From contig NZ_CP102410.1 in the NCBI RefSeq assembly GCF_024628725.1, forward strand, positions 124,001 through 188,000: 64,000 bases of DNA, written 5' to 3'. The stretch is from Ruegeria sp. YS9. GTDB taxonomy: Bacteria; Pseudomonadota; Alphaproteobacteria; Rhodobacterales; Rhodobacteraceae. The notes under the pieces were generated by a model. That model did not search any database. It was not told where the DNA came from and saw nothing but the letters and a program-made list of their open reading frames with translations. Every line of letters begins with the position of its first letter. Within the stretch, counting starts at the first letter, position 1. Positions 31,620 to 40,073 of the stretch are shown in pieces. Position numbers and translations under genes: made by a program.

Positions 31620-31637
31620 ATGAATTCCTGACCCTAG
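31620..31637 (+). repeat. Relic of an IS5-type terminal repeat
   Basis: ATGAATTCCTGACCCTAG here matches the right end of the complete IS5-family element (ATGAATCCTGACCCTAG, 15814-15830) except for one extra T. No transposase sequence is attached. It lies just after the IS3 element, at the border between the enediyne island and the truncated efflux gene. Confidence 0.6.
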
Positions 31638-31646
31638 TGGAAGAAC

Positions 31647-32366
31647 TTGGGTTCTACTCGGGAGGGGTCGGATCCTACTCTCCAAATACGGGTTTCGAAC
31701 TTAGTCTTTTTGCCGGAAAAACCGACAACCTTCCAGTTGCAGGAAGCCGTATCTGCCATCGATCAACTATCCGCAAGTCTGCGCGCGGCCGAGGCCCGCA
31801 AGGCTGGTCTGGAGCGACGGACAGCAGCGAAGATCGATGGTGTTGATGCCGGCGTGGTCGAAGCCGAACAGGCTTTGGCGCAGGCGCTTTGGCACCTGGC
31901 GCAAACAGTCGTGCGCGCGCCCGAGGACGGCTTTGTCACAGCCGTTTCTCTACGTCCCGGAAATCGAGTGTCCATTGCACAGGGGGCGATCTCTTTTGTT
32001 GTCCCCGATGACCGCCATCTGATCGCAAGTCTACCGCAATCAAGCCGTATGAATGTTGCCGTCGGCAGCAAGATACGCCTTGCTCTGCGAACCTTGCCGG
32101 GCAGCGAGATTTCTGGGACAGTCGTATCGCTGCCCGTGGGAACGGCAGAGGGCGTTGTTGACTCGCGGGAGGGCCTTCCATCACTGCGCGATTTGGCCGG
32201 CGTGTCCAGTTATCCGGTGCTGATCGAAGTTCCGGACCAGATCAATGTCGAAGATTTCCCATTCGGGACTTCTGGCTCTGCGCTGGTGATCACGGACAAG
32301 GCGGGCGCAATCGGTGTGTTGGCGGAAATCCTGTTCTGGATCACCAAAAAGCTGAATTACATTTGA
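31647..32366 (+). pseudogene. 5'-truncated HlyD/EmrA-type membrane fusion protein
   Basis: The 239-codon frame holds only the second half of a periplasmic adaptor: the end of the coiled-coil hairpin (EAVSAIDQLSASLRAAEARK), the lipoyl-domain return strand (VVRAPEDGFVTAVSLRPGNR) and the beta-barrel (HLIASLPQSSRMNVAVGSKI...). The N-terminal membrane anchor and first lipoyl half are missing; the frame's first 30 residues are unrelated. The break coincides with the IS5 end relic at 31620-31637, so a mobile-element event probably removed the 5' part. Normally it would pair with an inner-membrane pump and outer-membrane channel. The next gene follows after 17 bases. Confidence 0.7.
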
Positions 32367-32383
32367 AATACTGGAGGGACGAA

Positions 32384-33130
32384 ATGAATATAGAATATGT
32401 GATTAAAGGGATCGGTTTAGCCTTGGTTATGGCGACTGGAACAACCGCTTCCGCGCAGCAAAGCGATTGGTCCCATGAAGCGACGATTTATCTTTTCATG
32501 CCTGAAACGGAAACGTCTATCGAAACGCCGTCGGGGACATTGGACGGCACGTTGAGTTTTTCTGACGCTCTGAGCAACTTGGATTTCGCATTCATGGGCG
32601 CGTTTGCGGCATCCAATGGTCGTTGGAGCCTGCTGGCTGACTACAATTATACAAATCTATCCTTCAGCAACAGTGGTTCCGGTCCGTCTGGATCCACTCT
32701 CAACACATCATTCACCACTCAGTTCCTCAGCGGGTACGTGGCCTATCGGGTCTATGAGGACCCCGCTGTTCAACTGGACATTGCCGGCGGTTTCAGATGG
32801 TTCAGCACCGAAACAAATTTCACGCTGACGCCCAGCTCGGCACCGGGGCGTACGACTACAGTTGACGACGATTGGGTCGATCCGGTCATTGGCGCAAGAG
32901 CACGTTTCGTATTCTCTGAAAAATGGACGGGAACCGGGTTCATCGACTATGGCGGCTTCCGCAACGGCAGCGAAACGTGGCAGGTTCTGTTGACGGCAGA
33001 TTATGCCATCAACGACAGATGGGTGATCCGTGGCGGATATCGCTATATCGCCTTCGACCATGAGATCGGCGGCAATGATTTCGAGTTCCATCAGTCCGGG
33101 CCGTTGATCGGGGCGACCTACCGATTCTGA
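32384..33130 (+). CDS. Outer-membrane beta-barrel protein
   Basis: A 248-aa protein with a clear signal peptide (MNIEYVIKGIGLALVMATG..., cleavage after ASA near residue 24) and alternating aromatic/hydrophobic beta strands throughout (WSLLADYNYTNLSFS, GYVAYRVYEDPAVQLDIAGG, WVIRGGYRYIAFDHEI), ending in the terminal Phe (IGATYRF) that signals outer-membrane insertion. ATG 32384 is chosen because GGAGGG lies just before it. It is linked to the broken adaptor gene upstream, which fits an export-related unit, but its cargo is unknown. Confidence 0.75.
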   Translation: MNIEYVIKGIGLALVMATGTTASAQQSDWSHEATIYLFMPETETSIETPSGTLDGTLSFSDALSNLDFAFMGAFAASNGRWSLLADYNYTNLSFSNSGSGPSGSTLNTSFTTQFLSGYVAYRVYEDPAVQLDIAGGFRWFSTETNFTLTPSSAPGRTTTVDDDWVDPVIGARARFVFSEKWTGTGFIDYGGFRNGSETWQVLLTADYAINDRWVIRGGYRYIAFDHEIGGNDFEFHQSGPLIGATYRF

Positions 33131-33387
33131 TTGATTGTAAACGAAAATTGTTTTCGGTTTCGACATGGAACGAGACGTCAGACGGGCAGATCGCGCAAGT
33201 ATGGTGTGTGTACCTGCCTTTTTGCGTTGTTTGCTGCGTTCCGTGGGCGGGCGTTCCAGCAACCATCCTGCTTTTCCGGCGTGATGAAGGGCTGCGTACC
33301 CGGTAACGCGGGGATAGCGCGGAACGGGTCGCAACCGATCTGCGGTCGGAATGGCCGCCTGATCCGGTATCCAGGCGGCCCTGCCTG

Positions 33388-34458
33388 TCAGAACCAGCGG
33401 CCAATGGCTGTGACGGATGGCGCCAGGGCTGCCGAATCCGAGATCGCCGAGAAGACGATGAATGTCGATTGCGACGACGAAGGCGTATCAAACCCGGTAA
33501 ACCGGGTTGCAACGCCTCCAGTGCCGTTCAGGTTCGGGGGCGTCGAAAAGTCAGCCGGAAAATCCCAGATTATCGGGCCGCTTTTGAAAAGAGCACCCTC
33601 AGCAGTCGTGCATGCCACGGGTGCAAGCGTGGCGGTACAGATCTGAGTACCGTCGGCAAACCGAACATAATCTCCGTTGGCGTTGCTGCCGCGCTCAATG
33701 ACAGCGCCGGTCGGAACACCAGCGTTTTCCGTCACTGTTCCAAGAAGGTTTCCGGGGCCGTATCCATAGTCGGCGCGCATCAGTCGGCCCGAAGTGGTAT
33801 CGCTGGCGTCGGCCTGAACAGCTGTCCCCGACACGGTTCCGGCAACAGGATCAAAGGTCATCACTTCTGTCCAGTTGCCGCCGTCGGGAGACACTTTGAT
33901 GGAAAACCCGGTAGTGCCAGACAGTCCCATTTCGGCGTGACCCGTCCAGTTCGATTGGAACAACAGCGACGCGGTATCACCGGCGCTGGCTTTGTTGATC
34001 TTCAGCTGATGCCCGCCGCCTTCGTGGCTCAGCAAGGTCGCCGGGCTGCGAACGGACAGACGGTTCGTACTGTCTGAATTGGTCGCAACCCCGACTCCGT
34101 CCAAGTTCTGAGTGCTGACAGGCAGGGGGGCCCAGGCTGTTCCTGTCCAGAATTTCAGATCTCCGGCCGCTTCATCCCAGGCGCGCCAGCCAATGTCGGG
34201 GGTAACGAAATGCCAGGCGTTGTCCAGCCAGACGGCAAGTTCACCAGCATGTCCTGCCCAGTCCCCGGTCGGGTTGGCTCCAAGAGCATGAACTTCGCCT
34301 TGCGCGGGAACAACAGGAGGTGTCCCGGAATCTGTTGACCGTACCGAGAGTTGCACGACCAGATCGAGCCGTCTCAGGGCTTCGTTGTGGGTAACGTGTT
34401 TTTGCGCCTGTGCCGGTTGCAGCAAAGGCAGGTTCAATCGGGGGGATGTTTGTGACAC
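33388..34458 (-). CDS. DUF2793 domain protein
   Basis: A 356-aa protein opening with the DUF2793 motif (LPLLQPAQAQKHVTHNEALR at residues 10-29, then DLVVQLSV, and HFVTPDIGWRAWDEA). DUF2793 proteins are common in Rhodobacterales, often near gene-transfer-agent, phage-tail or polysaccharide loci, with unknown function. The C-terminal two thirds are Gly/Ser/Thr-rich and beta-like, ending in a short collagen-free domain that resembles tail-spike or host-contact modules. No signal peptide. It is 169 bases from manC, same strand. Confidence 0.75.
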   Translation of the reverse strand: MSQTSPRLNLPLLQPAQAQKHVTHNEALRRLDLVVQLSVRSTDSGTPPVVPAQGEVHALGANPTGDWAGHAGELAVWLDNAWHFVTPDIGWRAWDEAAGDLKFWTGTAWAPLPVSTQNLDGVGVATNSDSTNRLSVRSPATLLSHEGGGHQLKINKASAGDTASLLFQSNWTGHAEMGLSGTTGFSIKVSPDGGNWTEVMTFDPVAGTVSGTAVQADASDTTSGRLMRADYGYGPGNLLGTVTENAGVPTGAVIERGSNANGDYVRFADGTQICTATLAPVACTTAEGALFKSGPIIWDFPADFSTPPNLNGTGGVATRFTGFDTPSSSQSTFIVFSAISDSAALAPSVTAIGRWF

Positions 34459-34627
34459 GGGGGTCCTCCTGTGGCGTCGGTCCGAAGCTTCGGTTGCGCG
34501 CTACCCTGCCGCAAAGCGCGTCAATCCTGTCTGACCGGGCCGACCGCCCAGGGAAGATTTTGGAAAGATTCTGGTGTCTGCGAAGAACCCGCCGATGGGT
34601 GTTCCCGTGCAGAGCAATGCCCGAGAA

Positions 34628-36067
34628 TCAATCTCGGGCGTAGATGTCGTCGTATCGGATGATGTCGTCTTCACCCAGATAGGTGCCAGTCTGAACCTCG
34701 ATCAAAACCATGGGAACTTTCCCGGGGTTTTCCATTCGGTGTGTCGCTCCCAGCGGGATATAGACGGATTGGTTTTCGGTTACCAAACGCTCCTGATCAC
34801 CGATGGTGACCTTGGCCGTGCCTTCAACCACGATCCAATGCTCGGAACGATGATGGTGGGATTGCAGGCTGAGCGACGCGCCGGGATGAACATGGATGCG
34901 CTTGACCTGAAACCTGTCTCCGATCACCAGGCTTTCGAACCAGCCCCACGGACGATGATCCACCGGCAGGGATTCTGCCTGTTTCACCCCTTTGGCCTTC
35001 AGTGCCGTAACGGCTTGTTTCACGTCCTGGGCCTTGTCCATGCTCGCGACCAGAACCGCATCGGGCATCGCAATGGCGATTACGTTTTCAAGACCCATTG
35101 CCACGATTTCCTGCGCCGGCGACTCGGACCGTATCAGTGCATTGCGGCAGTCGATTGCGGTTACTTCTCCGTTGGTCGCCACACCGTCTTCATCGGGGTT
35201 CGACAGCTCTTGAACCGCAGTCCAGCTTCCGACATCGGACCAGCCAGCGGAATAAGGCACCACGCTCAGGTTCAGGGCCTTTTCCATCACGGCGTAGTCT
35301 ATTGAAATATCTTCCACGCCCGCCCATGCCGCCGGGTCCAATCGAAGAAAGCCCAAATCCGTTTTTGCCTCGGCAACGGCCTTTTGAACCGGCGGGATCA
35401 GTTCGCTCGCATGCTGTTCAAAAGCTTCCAGGATATCGCGAACGGCAAACAGGAAGATGCCCGAGTTCCAAAGATAGCTGCCATCCGACAGCATCGCCTC
35501 GGCCGTTTTCCGGTCAGGTTTTTCCACAAAACGATCCAATGGGACAACCTCATGGGTCGATTCCGGAGGATGGCGGAGTTTGAGATAGCCGTAACCGGTT
35601 TCCGGGTGTGTCGGAGTGATGCCAAAGGTAACCAGATCGCGTCGTTCATTTATTGCCCGTACGCCTTCGGCGACGGCTTGATGAAAGGCGCCCATGTCCG
35701 GAACCACGTGATCAGACGGCGCCACCAGCATGATGCCATCCGGATCTCGTGCCGCCAGATACAAGGCTGCGGCAAGAACAGCGGGGGCGGTGTTTCGACC
35801 TTCGGGCTCGATCAGAACTGGGCCGGGGTCAATTCCGACGGCCATCAATTGTTCGGGGACAATAAAGCGAAACGCCTCGTTGGTCAGAATCAGGGGCTTT
35901 GCGTATGGCTCTTGAGATGGCCCGAGCATCCGTTCCGCGCAATTCTGCAACAGGCTTGTTTCGCCGACCAGAGGAACGAATTGCTTGGGATAGCTTTTGC
36001 GTGACAGGGGCCACAAACGTGTTCCCGATCCACCGCAAAGAATGACGGGGTAGACTGTATTGGTCAT
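34628..36067 (-). CDS. manC: Mannose-1-phosphate guanylyltransferase / mannose-6-phosphate isomerase
   Basis: A 479-aa bifunctional enzyme making GDP-mannose from mannose 1-phosphate and GTP, and interconverting fructose 6-phosphate and mannose 6-phosphate. The N-terminal nucleotidyltransferase shows GGSGTRLWPLSRKSYPKQF at residues 12-30; the C-terminal type II PMI cupin shows SLQSHHHRSEHWIVVEGTA and EVQTGTYLGEDDI. Length is standard. It lies 69 bases downstream of galU on the same strand, pointing to capsule or exopolysaccharide sugar supply. Confidence 0.93.
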   Translation of the reverse strand: MTNTVYPVILCGGSGTRLWPLSRKSYPKQFVPLVGETSLLQNCAERMLGPSQEPYAKPLILTNEAFRFIVPEQLMAVGIDPGPVLIEPEGRNTAPAVLAAALYLAARDPDGIMLVAPSDHVVPDMGAFHQAVAEGVRAINERRDLVTFGITPTHPETGYGYLKLRHPPESTHEVVPLDRFVEKPDRKTAEAMLSDGSYLWNSGIFLFAVRDILEAFEQHASELIPPVQKAVAEAKTDLGFLRLDPAAWAGVEDISIDYAVMEKALNLSVVPYSAGWSDVGSWTAVQELSNPDEDGVATNGEVTAIDCRNALIRSESPAQEIVAMGLENVIAIAMPDAVLVASMDKAQDVKQAVTALKAKGVKQAESLPVDHRPWGWFESLVIGDRFQVKRIHVHPGASLSLQSHHHRSEHWIVVEGTAKVTIGDQERLVTENQSVYIPLGATHRMENPGKVPMVLIEVQTGTYLGEDDIIRYDDIYARD

Positions 36068-36136
36068 GCACGTGCCTTCGAATTGCGGGTGACTGACGGT
36101 ATTGCCATGTTTTTAGACAAGTAAAACAATCTGTGG

Positions 36137-37030
36137 CTACTGAGCGGCTTTCCCTGTGGCGACAATGTCATTCAGATATTGGCTCAGATCATCGCGCAGG
36201 TCTTCGCGGGCAAGAGCAAAGGCAACGGTGGCTTGCAGAAAGCCTGATTTTGAACCGCAATCAAAACGCTGACCGTCGAATTTGTAACCGAAGGCCGGCA
36301 CTCCGGCGGCAATGTCCTGGGCGATGGCGTCGGTCAGCTGGATTTCGCCGCCGCTTCCGGTTTTTTTTGCGTTGAGGTTGTCGAAAACGGAAGGCCGAAG
36401 CACATACCGGCCGATGACCGCCAGATTGGACGGTGCTTCCGATGGGTCAGGCTTTTCAACCATGCCTCTGGTGGGGACGACAGACCCGATATTGTCGCCA
36501 ACATCGAGCACGCCGTAAGAACTTGTCTTCTCCTTCGGAACTTCCATCGCCGCGACCATGTTGCCACCGGTGTCTTCGTAAGCCTCGATCATCTGTTGCA
36601 GACAGGGTTTGTCGGCGGCGATGACGTCGTCAGGCAGCATGACGGCAAATGGTTCATCACCGATCAGCCGACGGGCACACCAGACCGCGTGTCCAAGCCC
36701 CAGAGCTTTATGCTGGCGGATATAAGCGATCGCGCCGCTTTCCATATTCGTTTTGTTCAGCACTTCCAGAAGCTTGTTCTTGCCTTTGGCTTTCAGCTCC
36801 TGCTCCAGAACCAGGTTGTGGTCGAAATAATCTTCCAGCGCGGATTTTCCGCGTGACGTTACGAAAATGAACTCCTTGATCCCGGCTGCACGGGCTTCGT
36901 CAATGGCGTATTGCACCAATGGACGATCCACCAGCGTCATGATTTCTTTTGGAACGGATTTGGTCGCTGGCAAAAAACGCGTTCCCATGCCCGCTACTGG
37001 AAAAACCGCTTTGGTAACTTTGCGTGTCAT
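36137..37030 (-). CDS. galU: UTP-glucose-1-phosphate uridylyltransferase
   Basis: A 297-aa GalU, which makes UDP-glucose from UTP and glucose 1-phosphate. Signature PVAGMGTRFLPATKSVPKEI is at residues 11-30, and further family blocks follow (GLGHAVWCAR, VMLPDDVI, GSGGEIQLTDAI, GYKFDGQRFDCGSKSGF). The ATG at 37030 with GAGAGG four bases upstream is chosen over an in-frame TTG twelve bases earlier. It precedes manC in the same direction and they may form an operon. Confidence 0.93.
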   Translation of the reverse strand: MTRKVTKAVFPVAGMGTRFLPATKSVPKEIMTLVDRPLVQYAIDEARAAGIKEFIFVTSRGKSALEDYFDHNLVLEQELKAKGKNKLLEVLNKTNMESGAIAYIRQHKALGLGHAVWCARRLIGDEPFAVMLPDDVIAADKPCLQQMIEAYEDTGGNMVAAMEVPKEKTSSYGVLDVGDNIGSVVPTRGMVEKPDPSEAPSNLAVIGRYVLRPSVFDNLNAKKTGSGGEIQLTDAIAQDIAAGVPAFGYKFDGQRFDCGSKSGFLQATVAFALAREDLRDDLSQYLNDIVATGKAAQ

Positions 37031-37690
37031 GGTGCCTCTCAATTATCAAGTTTTGCCAGCAGAGCAGGATATGTCCGGAATGTCCTCATAGGCCGCAATA
37101 CCCTGTCAATCAATGATGCCTGATGGATCAGGCTGCTATCAGTCAAATCGTGCCACCTTGCCAGGGAGGAGTCAAAAGCCCGGTCTGATGCGGTATCCAT
37201 ACAATGTTTGTGTACCATGTGCTTGGATCATTGGCTGACTGCACGGTGAAGAGCGGGATAAATCGCTTCGGTCCGTCACGAATAATTCATAGGCCTGTTC
37301 CCCACGGCGTGTTTTGCAGATCATGGCGTTCCCCGAACCGACCCGACTGTGTTGCCGCGCCGCGTATCATGTTATTTTTGCGTGATTTTCCCAACCTGAA
37401 AACCGCAACCCGCCCAAAGCCGCCCACAACCCTCCTTTTCGGAAGCAAGGGGCCTGAAGGACATACCGTGTCAGAGGACGCAGACGGACAGAGTATCTTG
37501 CTTCGAATAAGGGCGGCTGACCGCCTTGTTCAACGCGTCCGTGTTTTTGATTTTCCCTTTCCAATTCTGTTTTCGAATGGGCAACAATTGTTGCCTGGTT
37601 CCAGGGATAGGTTCTGGGAACGCCTGATTGTTTCACAATGGATCGATGAACTGGCCGGGTGTCAGAGTCGGCTGGGCACCATGGTTTGCC
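37031..37690. other. Intergenic region with no recognised gene
   Basis: About 660 bases between galU (upstream side) and the 3' end of the transglycosylase gene. Overlapping frames on both strands, the longest being 37204-37788 on the plus strand, show no family resemblance, and that one runs antisense into the transglycosylase gene. It should contain the galU promoter. Confidence 0.45.
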
Positions 37691-38929
37691 TCACGGGGCC
37701 AGGCTTGTTTTCATCGGCGCGTCCGGAAAACAGGTTGGTGCGATCCCCAGGGTCTCTTGCCACCGACCTATCGAACGACGGGTTTTGAACCCTGGCAGCC
37801 CATCGACCCCTCCGACATCATGCCCTTTTTGTTCCAGCGCCTGCTGCATCTTGGCGATATCGGATCTGTACAGCCCGCCGACCTTTCCCCAAGTGCCGCT
37901 GAAATCGCCGATACCGTATTGAATGCGGTCGCCAACATGGCCGACAAACAAGGCATACAGGTCGCTTTTGTTGTATTCCTTTAGAACGTAGAAGTTTGGC
38001 GTAACAAGAAAAGCCGGACCATGTCGTCCTGCGGGCATCATCAAATACCCGTCACCACGCAGCTCATGGGCCGGAAAGGGTTTGCCCGAGACGCGGCGTA
38101 TCCCCATCTCAACCCAGTCCTGGATAGGTCGCCCATGATCTGGGCCTTCCAAAGCGCACGAGACGTTTTTGGGTACGAAAACCTCGAATCCCCAGTCCCG
38201 TGCAGTGACCCAGCCATGTTTCTTGAGGTAGTTTCCGATTGAAGCAATCGTATCTTCGGGTGACCCCCAAATATCAGCCGCCCCGTCGCCGTTGCCGTCA
38301 GCAGCATACGACAAGTAGCTGGACGGCATGAACTGAGGCTGGCCCAAAGCGCCAGCCCAACTGCTTTTCATTTGTCGCGCGGGCTGGTGCCCTGCTTGTG
38401 CGATTTGCAGGGCGGCAACAAGCTCTGCGGTGAAATAGTCGGCACGGGTGCTCATGAAGGCCTTGGTCGACAGTACCCTGAAAGCATCATGACGGATTGG
38501 AACTTGTCCGTATCCGCTCTCTCTTCCCCAGATCGCCAGAATAATGCGGGCTGGAACGCCGGTTTCGGCTTCGAACGCCGCCAGGGTTGCGGCATGGCGC
38601 CTTGCCATTTTACGGCCTTCCGATGTTGCGCCTTGCACCGACCCCGGATTGAAATAGCGACCGGGTGAGCCAAACTCGGCCTGCTTCTGGACCTTGGGGG
38701 TTTTGCGTGCGCTTCCCGGCGGCACCAGATCCGGCAAGTTCCACGCAAGGGTCACGCCGGAGAGGGCTGCTTGCATTGTCTCGCGTGTCACACCCTTGGC
38801 CCTTGCCCGGGGCCAAATCGTTTCCTGCAACCACGATTGAAACTGGCGTTCAATCGCCGCACGATCCTGTGCCAGCGTGGGTTGAGAGAGGAGGATTAAC
38901 CCTAAAGAGAAAAACAGAATACGCATCAT
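37691..38929 (-). CDS. Lytic murein transglycosylase (MltB family) with peptidoglycan-binding domain
   Basis: A 412-aa periplasmic enzyme. Signal peptide at residues 1-20 (ILFFSLGLILLSQPTLAQ). The SLT_2 catalytic domain spans about 25-330, with catalytic Glu137 in IWGRESGYGQ and the family block WAGALGQPQFMPSSY. A C-terminal PG_binding_1 domain (DIAKMQQALEQKGHDVGGVD) covers about 350-400. It cleaves the MurNAc-GlcNAc bond with 1,6-anhydro product. No lipobox, so it is probably soluble. Divergent from cyoA. Confidence 0.9.
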   Translation of the reverse strand: MMRILFFSLGLILLSQPTLAQDRAAIERQFQSWLQETIWPRARAKGVTRETMQAALSGVTLAWNLPDLVPPGSARKTPKVQKQAEFGSPGRYFNPGSVQGATSEGRKMARRHAATLAAFEAETGVPARIILAIWGRESGYGQVPIRHDAFRVLSTKAFMSTRADYFTAELVAALQIAQAGHQPARQMKSSWAGALGQPQFMPSSYLSYAADGNGDGAADIWGSPEDTIASIGNYLKKHGWVTARDWGFEVFVPKNVSCALEGPDHGRPIQDWVEMGIRRVSGKPFPAHELRGDGYLMMPAGRHGPAFLVTPNFYVLKEYNKSDLYALFVGHVGDRIQYGIGDFSGTWGKVGGLYRSDIAKMQQALEQKGHDVGGVDGLPGFKTRRSIGRWQETLGIAPTCFPDAPMKTSLAP

Positions 38930-39113
38930 TGTTTTGTCTGTCTCGGCTGGGAATGCAAGTCAACGGGAAGATATCGCGCATCCCCGGACCCGTTATACCC
39001 GAAATTGAGTTGGGGCCTGACCTGGACAATTTGCGGTTTGGAAAAACTCTTGAGAAAATTCACACACTTGCCGATAGTCGAATGGAAATTGTTTGAGGAA
39101 AGGGCAGTCCGTT

Positions 39114-40073
39114 ATGGCACAAGTCAATATGCCCAACCCAATCCCTCTGCTCATGGTGGCCGTGATCCTGTTGGTGTCGATGTCGCAAATGGTTGCCGCC
39201 AGCGACAGTTTCATGGATCCGCAAGGACCCATTGCCGCCATCCAGAAAACGCATCTGCTGCGGGCGACCGCTGTGATCATGGTGGCTGTTATCCCTGTGC
39301 TGATACTGGTGCCGTTGATCGCGTTTCGTTATCGCCGCCGAAGGAACAGCTACGCAGTTTACCGACCGGATTGGGATTTTTCCGCGAAACTGGAATTCCT
39401 CATGTGGGGTGTGCCCGTTGTGATCGTGGCGCTCCTGTCGTTCTACCTTTGGAAGGCCACCCATCGGCTTGATCCTTACGCGTCGACCTTTGGCGAAGAC
39501 CCGGCCTTGCGTGTGCAGGTTGTCGGACTGGATTGGAAGTGGCTGTTCATCTATCCCGATCTTGGTATTGCCAGTGTGGGCGAGTTCGGCATTCCCACCA
39601 AAAGGCAAGTGGCCGTGACGCTGACCACCGATACCGTCATGCAATCCTTCATGATCCCTGCGCTGGCCGGCCAGATATACGCAATGCCGGGCATGACCAC
39701 CCAACTGCATCTGGTCGCGGACGCGCCCGAAGTCATGCAAGGCGAGAACACGCAGTACAACGGGCGCGGCTTTACCAAACAGAAATTTCGCACCGTAGCG
39801 ATGCACAATGATGAGTTCGAAGCATGGGCGCAAAAAGTTCGTGACAATGGTATCCAACTGAACCCCGCAACTTATCAGACGCTTGCGATGCGGACGGACA
39901 GGGATGAGGTGCAGGCGGCACTGGGCACTGACAAGATGCCAAAGGACGCGCTGTACTTCACGATGGAACAAGATTTGTTTCAAACGATCCTGCACCGCTA
40001 TCACAAAGGCAAAGCGCTGCCGGTGGATCAACAGCCGGGAACGGCATCCTTCGGGCAGGAGGGGCAGCAATGA
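39114..40073 (+). CDS. cyoA: Cytochrome bo-type ubiquinol oxidase subunit II
   Basis: A 319-aa subunit with two transmembrane helices (residues about 8-29 and 45-70, plus the segment near 100) and a periplasmic cupredoxin domain. The copper A ligands of cytochrome c oxidases are absent and the quinol-type YNGRGFTKQKF motif is present, so this is a ubiquinol oxidase. Unlike E. coli CyoA no lipobox cysteine is evident. ATG 39114 is chosen over TTG 39093 because GAGGAAAGGG precedes it and homology starts there. It overlaps cyoB by four bases. Confidence 0.88.
   Translation: MAQVNMPNPIPLLMVAVILLVSMSQMVAASDSFMDPQGPIAAIQKTHLLRATAVIMVAVIPVLILVPLIAFRYRRRRNSYAVYRPDWDFSAKLEFLMWGVPVVIVALLSFYLWKATHRLDPYASTFGEDPALRVQVVGLDWKWLFIYPDLGIASVGEFGIPTKRQVAVTLTTDTVMQSFMIPALAGQIYAMPGMTTQLHLVADAPEVMQGENTQYNGRGFTKQKFRTVAMHNDEFEAWAQKVRDNGIQLNPATYQTLAMRTDRDEVQAALGTDKMPKDALYFTMEQDLFQTILHRYHKGKALPVDQQPGTASFGQEGQQ

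Noticed and set aside
37204..37788. A 194-codon plus-strand frame between galU and the transglycosylase gene
   Set aside because: It has no family resemblance, an odd amino-acid mix, no convincing ribosome binding site, and its 3' part runs antisense through the well-supported transglycosylase gene.
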